Source of the DNA: an uncultured Bacteroidota bacterium
Lineage (GTDB): Bacteria > Bacteroidota > Bacteroidia > Chitinophagales > Chitinophagaceae
Length of the DNA stretch: 44,850 nucleotides
Direction: 5' to 3'
NCBI GenBank assembly: GCA_903926855.1
Contig: CAIYKV010000147.1
Span: forward strand, 1 to 44,850
The notes beneath the pieces are model-generated. The model searched no databases, had not been told where the DNA came from, and saw only the letters and a program-made list of their open reading frames with translations. Position numbers and translations under genes: made by a program. Positions 39,713 to 44,850 of this stretch are shown piece by piece (the stretch's first letter is position 1; every line of letters starts with the position of its first letter).

Positions 39713-41605
39713 ATGATCGATAATGAATTTGATAATTTCGTCAACGGTAAACTAAAGGACCATGAGGCACCTGTGCCTGCCGGGCTTTGGGATAAGTTGA
39801 AGGATAAGCAATTCGATGATTTTGTTGGCGATTCACTCAAAGACCAAACGGCAGCAGTACCGGATGGGCTTTGGGATAAAATTACAGATGCACAGTTTGA
39901 TCAGTTTTTAGGCAATACAATAAGTGAGTATACGGCGCCTGTTCCTGATGGACTTTGGGCAAAACTGGCTGATGCCAATTTTGATGCTTCTGTACAAGAT
40001 AAAATCGGCAATTATATTGCTCCTGTACCCGAAAGTTTATGGGGTAAAGTGGCTGATGCCCAGTTTGATGCTTTTGTAGGTAGTTCCTTAAAAGATTATA
40101 TAGCACCTGTGCCGGAAGGACTGTGGGAGAAAATTCACCCGGAAGAAAAAGAAGAAAGAAGGATATTTTATTTTCTCAGAATTCCGGCTGCTGCGATATT
40201 CATATTTGCCATTCTTATGGGCGGAACGGCTGCTTATATCTGGTTAAAACCACATTTTGATTCTTCTAGAATACCTGCTGTAACTGGCCTGAGTAAAAAC
40301 CATAATAAACAAGCAATTGATAGCCCAGCTAATACAATAGCACATGACAATCAACCGGAGCCGGTTTCGAATGCAAACACGAATAGTAATCATACTAATT
40401 CAACAGTTCCGGGAAAAGATATTTCTACGACTCCTGTTCCCAATGCACCAAATTCTATTGAGAAGAAAAAAGATATCCTGACTTCCAAAGATCAGGTTTC
40501 GCATGCACCATTGCCTTTTAATCAGGAAAACCTGCCTGTTGTGAACAATAATCATCTGCCTGCTTCAAAAAAGAACAGACTGGATGGTAGTATTGCTAAT
40601 AGGAATAATTTACTAAATGGTTCTGGTAATCCGCTTAGTTCCGGCGATCTGGCTATACAACAGCAGCCTGTTCCGCCTATTACTAAAATTGATTCAACTG
40701 ATGGAGGTAACAATCCCTATATATATATCCCTCCTTATCAGTCAAATTTCTCTGCGATTGCTACGATCCCCTTCCCTGCTTTTACTGGCCTGAGGGATTT
40801 TTCCGGAAAAGAACTTACAGATTATAAACATGCCAGTCAGATAAAAAGCAATATTATTTGTCCAAGTAACCGTAATAACCCCAATACCGATTGGTTTGCA
40901 GAAGTCTATGCTTCTCCTGATTTTGCCGTGAAAAGTTTTTCTAATGTATCAGCCAGTCAGCAATATCTTCTGAAAAAAGACAGTATTGAAAGTATGCGTG
41001 TCGGATTTACTGCCGGTATCAGATTGGTAAAACCGATCAATGAAAATTTTCTGATCAAAACAGGGATACAATATTCACAGATCAACCAGCAATATCTTTA
41101 TCGTACAGAGAATGAGATCAAAACCACGACGGTTGTAACGGTAAGAACCATTGTACGTGCGCCGGGTGATACGGTTGTGATTGCTGATACCAGTGTATTA
41201 CAACAGATTGGTTATAAAAACAATATTGCCAAGAACCGTTTTAGAAGTGTTGATGTACCTGTTATTATCGGATATCAGTTTGGGAATGAGGATATCAAAT
41301 TTGGCATCAATGCAGGTGTCATATTCAATCTTAGTTCCTGGTACCAGGGAGTAATCTTGGATACCTCACTTGCCATTGTACCGCTTACGAAGAGTAATAA
41401 TATGGTGTACAAAACAAATATCGGGATGGGTTTATATGCAGGATTTAGTATAACCAAGCAATTGAGTGAAGACCTGCATATTTTCTTTGAACCTTATTTC
41501 CGTTATAATCTATCGAATATGACCAGTAATCAATCACCTTATAACCAGAAATTTAGTGTTGGCGGATTGTCGATCGGGTTACGGTTTAATTTAAACAAGC
41601 AATAG
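39713..41605 (+). CDS. Trans-envelope candidate regulator: five 28-aa repeats + TM + disordered linker + C-terminal OM beta-barrel-like domain
   Basis: ORF track 39701-41605; likely ATG 39713, 1 nt after the sigma stop; repeats FDxFVxxxLKDYxAPVPxGLWxKI; TM IPAAAIFIFAILMGGTAAYIWL; C-terminal barrel-like strands ending LSIGLRFNLNKQ. Confidence 0.85.
   Translation: MIDNEFDNFVNGKLKDHEAPVPAGLWDKLKDKQFDDFVGDSLKDQTAAVPDGLWDKITDAQFDQFLGNTISEYTAPVPDGLWAKLADANFDASVQDKIGNYIAPVPESLWGKVADAQFDAFVGSSLKDYIAPVPEGLWEKIHPEEKEERRIFYFLRIPAAAIFIFAILMGGTAAYIWLKPHFDSSRIPAVTGLSKNHNKQAIDSPANTIAHDNQPEPVSNANTNSNHTNSTVPGKDISTTPVPNAPNSIEKKKDILTSKDQVSHAPLPFNQENLPVVNNNHLPASKKNRLDGSIANRNNLLNGSGNPLSSGDLAIQQQPVPPITKIDSTDGGNNPYIYIPPYQSNFSAIATIPFPAFTGLRDFSGKELTDYKHASQIKSNIICPSNRNNPNTDWFAEVYASPDFAVKSFSNVSASQQYLLKKDSIESMRVGFTAGIRLVKPINENFLIKTGIQYSQINQQYLYRTENEIKTTTVVTVRTIVRAPGDTVVIADTSVLQQIGYKNNIAKNRFRSVDVPVIIGYQFGNEDIKFGINAGVIFNLSSWYQGVILDTSLAIVPLTKSNNMVYKTNIGMGLYAGFSITKQLSEDLHIFFEPYFRYNLSNMTSNQSPYNQKFSVGGLSIGLRFNLNKQ
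39722..40141 (+). repeat. Coding tandem repeat: 5 x 84 bp (28 aa), no indels
   Basis: Units NEFDNFVNGKLKDHEAPVPAGLWDKLKD / KQFDDFVGDSLKDQTAAVPDGLWDKITD / AQFDQFLGNTISEYTAPVPDGLWAKLAD / ANFDASVQDKIGNYIAPVPESLWGKVAD / AQFDAFVGSSLKDYIAPVPEGLWEKIHP. Confidence 0.97.
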
Positions 41606-41655
41606 CAGGCAACAAACTTAGAATAGATGGTATCTAATATGCGAGTGTAATTTTT

Positions 41656-42693
41656 ATGAAAAAAACAGTATTCATCATCGGGTCATCATTACTTCTTCTC
41701 TTTACTGCCTGCCAGAAAGAGATGTCAACTAATGATATTACCATTTACCCTGGTAATCCCTTGAATGATACGATTTGGACAAGAACCACACCTTCCAATG
41801 GCTCTGTAAATGATCTGGTAAATTATTTTCTCCCACAGGTAATTATCGATTCTTTTGATGCATCCAAATCAGATGTTACTTTAAGTTATGGCGATAGCCT
41901 ATCCATCAGTTTCCCGGCAGGTTCCTGTGTTGGAACTTCTGCTAATGGTGGTACACCGGGGGTTCCCAGCGGTAAAGTGCAATTACAGATATTACGACTC
42001 AAAACAAAAGGAGATTATATCAAGACATTCCGGCCTACTACCAGCAATGGGTATTTACTGGAAGCTGCCGGTGGATTTTTTATCAGGATTCTCTCAGAGG
42101 AAGGAAAAGAATTGGCACTGGCACCGGGTGCAACTGTCAAGTTATCTTTTAGTGATATTGATCCTGTTAAACCCAATATGCAGGCATTTTATGGAAAGGA
42201 AACATACCCGCTCCCTGCCAATAGTGTTATTGATACTGGTTTTACCTGGATGCGGGATACAGATACGAGTTGGCTGAGTACTTTTCAAAGACCGTCTACA
42301 ATTTCCGGCAATGCCATCATTAATGGGTATACGATCAATGTCAAAAATCTTCGTTGGGTAGCTGCGGAAAGATATATTGACAGTACTGCTAAAAAAGCAA
42401 AGATTTTCGCGATTCTTCCACCCAATTTCACCAATAAGAATACCGCTGTATTTGCCGTATTCATGAATCAGAAAACCATCGTAAACTTGACACCTGAATT
42501 CTCTTCCAGATCCTTCACTGCTAATAATATTCCAATAGGCAGTAAGATCCGTTTAATCACGGTTTCTAAAATCGGGGATGATTTTTATATGGGTACAAAA
42601 GATATTAATGATTTGGGGACGAATACAATTTTCTCTATTTCTCCTGATAAAATGGGAGTCACGGGTATTCTTACCTATTTAAACAGCTTATAA
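41656..42693 (+). CDS. Hypothetical lipoprotein in the sigma/beta-barrel cluster
   Basis: 345 aa; lipobox MKKTVFIIGSSLLLLFTACQKE; no firmly recognised domain. Confidence 0.8.
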   Translation: MKKTVFIIGSSLLLLFTACQKEMSTNDITIYPGNPLNDTIWTRTTPSNGSVNDLVNYFLPQVIIDSFDASKSDVTLSYGDSLSISFPAGSCVGTSANGGTPGVPSGKVQLQILRLKTKGDYIKTFRPTTSNGYLLEAAGGFFIRILSEEGKELALAPGATVKLSFSDIDPVKPNMQAFYGKETYPLPANSVIDTGFTWMRDTDTSWLSTFQRPSTISGNAIINGYTINVKNLRWVAAERYIDSTAKKAKIFAILPPNFTNKNTAVFAVFMNQKTIVNLTPEFSSRSFTANNIPIGSKIRLITVSKIGDDFYMGTKDINDLGTNTIFSISPDKMGVTGILTYLNSL

Positions 42694-42729
42694 ATAGTTC
42701 AATTTTGAACGCTTACCGGGGGGTATGCT

Positions 42730-42758
42730 ATAAGGGTTGCGAGAGCAGCCCTTATTTA
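42730..42758 (+). terminator. Rho-independent terminator for the sigma/barrel/lipoprotein cluster
   Basis: ATAAGGGTTGC-GAGA-GCAGCCCTTAT (11 bp with one G-T) followed by TTTA. Confidence 0.85.
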
Positions 42759-42832
42759 GTTTAGGGTTAGGGTTTTAGGGTTTAGGGTTGTTGGGGGTTT
42801 ACAGTTGGGAGTTGTTGGGGTTGTTAGGGAGT
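42755..42832. repeat. Telomere-like degenerate (T)TTAGGG / GTTGGGG short-period repeat
   Basis: ttagtttagggttagggttttagggtttagggttgttgggggtttacagttgggagttgttggggttgttaggg. Confidence 0.85.
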
Positions 42833-43753
42833 TTTGAAATCGAAGAGGGTGGCGGTGAAGAGGGCTCTTTCACGCTTTTTGAAGATGACGTCCCAGTCGC
42901 CTCTGTAGCGGAGGATTTTGGGAACAATCAGGCCATTAAAACGGGTCATTTCTACTTCCATACTTACTTCAAAATCATATACCCCTGCTTTATAGCTGAG
43001 TGAGTAATTACGGGCCAATACTTCAAGGGTTTTCATATCAAACCAGGTGACCATCTGATCCATCACTATCCGGCTGTTTTTTAGGAAACCGAGGTCTTCT
43101 TTTGGCGCGATGGTAAATACATAACATAGCACTCCGTGTAATTCCTGCACATCTAATCGGTAATCATACAATTTATGGGCGCTTTCATCATACAGATCCA
43201 GTTTTTCACCAATCAGAGGAATTCCTTTTATTTTTTTGCCTGGATTAAAGAACAACATTTTCAATTGCTCTTTGCGCTTTTCCATTCCGCTTTTATCATT
43301 GGTTGTCAGGTTTCTTCCTTTGACAATATTGTTTTCGCCACATATTTTGCCTTTGGTAAAAAAGAGTCCTGCATATAGTTCCGGCGTCATATAATTGAAC
43401 TTGCCATCGCTATCATAAAAATCACCAATAATTTTTTCTTCCAGTACATCCATTGTGCGGCAATCCCCTATTCTATTCTGTCTGGTTTTGCTGAACAAAG
43501 AAGCTTTTACACCGCCTTTTTTATCCAGCATTTTAATGTCATTATAGGAACTGAATCCAATTACGTGAAGATTGCGAAATGCTTTGTAGAAAGTAGTGTC
43601 TTCTTTTATTTGGGATAATAATTTCTTGTAATCGAAATTATTACGAACCACCACTTCGCTTAAAGTAAAACGATGTTCATCAATTATTACAGAACTATCC
43701 TGCGCCGTAGCCAATTTTGCAAAGAATAAAAGCAGGATCAGGTAGTATCTCAT
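42824..43753 (-). CDS. Hypothetical secreted protein
   Basis: 309 aa; signal peptide MRYYLILLLFFAKLATAQ; start overlaps the def stop by 4 nt. Confidence 0.75.
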   Translation of the reverse strand: MRYYLILLLFFAKLATAQDSSVIIDEHRFTLSEVVVRNNFDYKKLLSQIKEDTTFYKAFRNLHVIGFSSYNDIKMLDKKGGVKASLFSKTRQNRIGDCRTMDVLEEKIIGDFYDSDGKFNYMTPELYAGLFFTKGKICGENNIVKGRNLTTNDKSGMEKRKEQLKMLFFNPGKKIKGIPLIGEKLDLYDESAHKLYDYRLDVQELHGVLCYVFTIAPKEDLGFLKNSRIVMDQMVTWFDMKTLEVLARNYSLSYKAGVYDFEVSMEVEMTRFNGLIVPKILRYRGDWDVIFKKRERALFTATLFDFKTP

Positions 43754-44331
43754 TGTTTGGGGAATATCATTTTATAATCCACTTTTATCTTTCCTTTACT
43801 AATATCGTTGAGTTTACCCTGCAATAATTTCTTGCGAAGCGGCTTCAGGTAATCGATGAATAATTTCCCTTCGATATGATCATATTCATGTAAAAAAACG
43901 CGTGCAGTAATGCCATTGAAAGTAGCTGTATGGGGTTGAAAATTTTCATCTACATAAGAAACCTTTACTGTATCAAACCGATTAATATCTTCCCTTATTT
44001 TGGGTATGCTTAAGCATCCTTCATTATAGATCCATTCTTTCCCTTCAAGGGAAATGATATGTGCATTGATAAATACCTGTTTAATACCAGGCGCATCGGG
44101 ATATAACCCTTTTTCATCTTCTTCGAGGTTATCAAATATCTGTGTACTGTCAATTACAAACAGTCTAATATCCTTATTTACCTGAGGAGCTGCCAATCCT
44201 ACACCATTACTCTCATACATGGTTTCCCACATATCGGCGATAAGTGTCTGTAATTCCGGATAATCGGGCGTAATATCCTTACTAACTTTTCTGAGAACGG
44301 CTGCACCGTATGCCACTATTGGAAATATCAT
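43750..44331 (-). CDS. def: Peptide deformylase
   Basis: ESNGVGLAAPQVN, EGCLSIPKIREDI, FLHEYDHIEGKLFIDYL. Confidence 0.97.
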   Translation of the reverse strand: MIFPIVAYGAAVLRKVSKDITPDYPELQTLIADMWETMYESNGVGLAAPQVNKDIRLFVIDSTQIFDNLEEDEKGLYPDAPGIKQVFINAHIISLEGKEWIYNEGCLSIPKIREDINRFDTVKVSYVDENFQPHTATFNGITARVFLHEYDHIEGKLFIDYLKPLRKKLLQGKLNDISKGKIKVDYKMIFPKQ

Positions 44332-44360
44332 CTTGCAAACTATATTTTGGTAAATGGCTG

Positions 44361-44391
44361 CAAAAATACCGGAAAATGAGCAACCCGCAAA
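44361..44391 (-). promoter_or_regulatory. Consensus Bacteroidota promoter for def
   Basis: Minus strand TTTG - 19 nt - TATTTTTG, matching TTTG-N19-TAnnTTTG, 29 nt upstream of the def start. Confidence 0.65.
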
Positions 44392-44397
44392 TCGGGG

Positions 44398-44823
44398 TTA
44401 TTGTTTAGAGGCAAGATATTCCTGTAACATAATGGTAGCTGCGACCTGGTCGATATTGCCTTTCACCTGCCTATCCTTTTTCTTCATCCCCATTTCAACC
44501 ATTGCCCTTGAAGCCATTTTTGAGGTAAACCGTTCATCAACGGTTTGTATCGGTATCTCTGGAAATTCCTTTTTTAACCGAATAATTGCTGCTTTTACTA
44601 AGGGGGTGGCATGTGTGGCAGAATCGTCCAGATTAAGGGGCTCTCCTATTAAAATCAATTCTACCTGCTCTGATTGAAAATATTTTTTCAGAAAAGGAAT
44701 TAACTCTTTTGTTTCTATAGTGGTTAAAGCGGTTGCAATAATCTGCAAGGGATCGGTTACCGCCAATCCGGTTCTTTTTCCACCATAATCGATGCAGATA
44801 ACGCGGGGCATTGTAATTAACAA
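44398..44823 (-). CDS. ruvX: Holliday junction resolvase-like RuvX/YqgF
   Basis: 141 aa; VICIDYGGKRTGLAVTDPLQIIA, GEPLNLDDS, TVDERFTSKMA, KGNIDQVAATIMLQEYL. Confidence 0.95.
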   Translation of the reverse strand: MLITMPRVICIDYGGKRTGLAVTDPLQIIATALTTIETKELIPFLKKYFQSEQVELILIGEPLNLDDSATHATPLVKAAIIRLKKEFPEIPIQTVDERFTSKMASRAMVEMGMKKKDRQVKGNIDQVAATIMLQEYLASKQ

Positions 44824-44850
44824 TTAATAATTAACAATTAATAATTAACA
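44815..44850. repeat. 14-bp AT-rich tandem repeat (AATTAACAATTAAT)n, about 2.6 copies, truncated by window end
   Basis: AATTAACAATTAAT x2 plus AATTAACA; starts inside the ruvX start region. Confidence 0.9.

Noticed and set aside
39722-40141. Considered whether the repeat block was a CRISPR or recent tandem duplication
   Set aside because: Units are contiguous, in frame, 84 bp, and diverged at DNA level with protein-level conservation, so it is a coding repeat and not CRISPR.
41888-42277. 129-aa plus-strand ORF inside the lipoprotein gene
   Set aside because: Alternative frame of a gene with a clear lipobox and terminator; judged spurious.

Overview
This 44.85 kb window looks like a chromosomal segment from a member of the Bacteroidota, probably Chitinophagaceae-like. 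That placement is an inference from gene content, TAnnTTTG-type promoters and an Oar-like TonB receptor. The window is densely coded and mostly housekeeping or metabolic: homogentisate dioxygenase, DbpA-like helicase, BioF-like enzyme, MiaE, GSCFA protein, HMG-CoA lyase, RlmB, NUDIX, MetK, a GlgA N-domain protein, RfaE2, PPK1/PPX, LytS/LytTR, ALDH7-type dehydrogenase, S8 protease, DinB, DUF1080, Rpe, PhoH, RibBA, Def and RuvX. I saw no rRNA, tRNA, CRISPR array, phage or transposase. The most interesting locus is 39130-42693. It holds an ECF sigma factor, then a 634-aa protein whose N-terminus is five exact-length 28-residue repeats (consensus xxFDxFVxxxLKDYxAPVPxGLWDKIxD), followed by one predicted TM helix, a long Asn/Pro/Ser-rich linker and a C-terminal outer-membrane beta-barrel-like domain. 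A lipoprotein gene follows. This could be a single-chain cytoplasm-to-outer-membrane signalling protein controlling the sigma factor. Secondary candidates are an esterase / ATP-grasp / carboxylate-amine ligase cluster (35900-39068), a second ECF sigma with a non-canonical multi-TM partner (20748-21931), a Gly-rich secreted protein next to a LytS/LytTR pair, and several short-period intergenic repeats, including a heptamer array and a telomere-like GGGTTTA tract. No searches were run; all family calls come from reading motifs.
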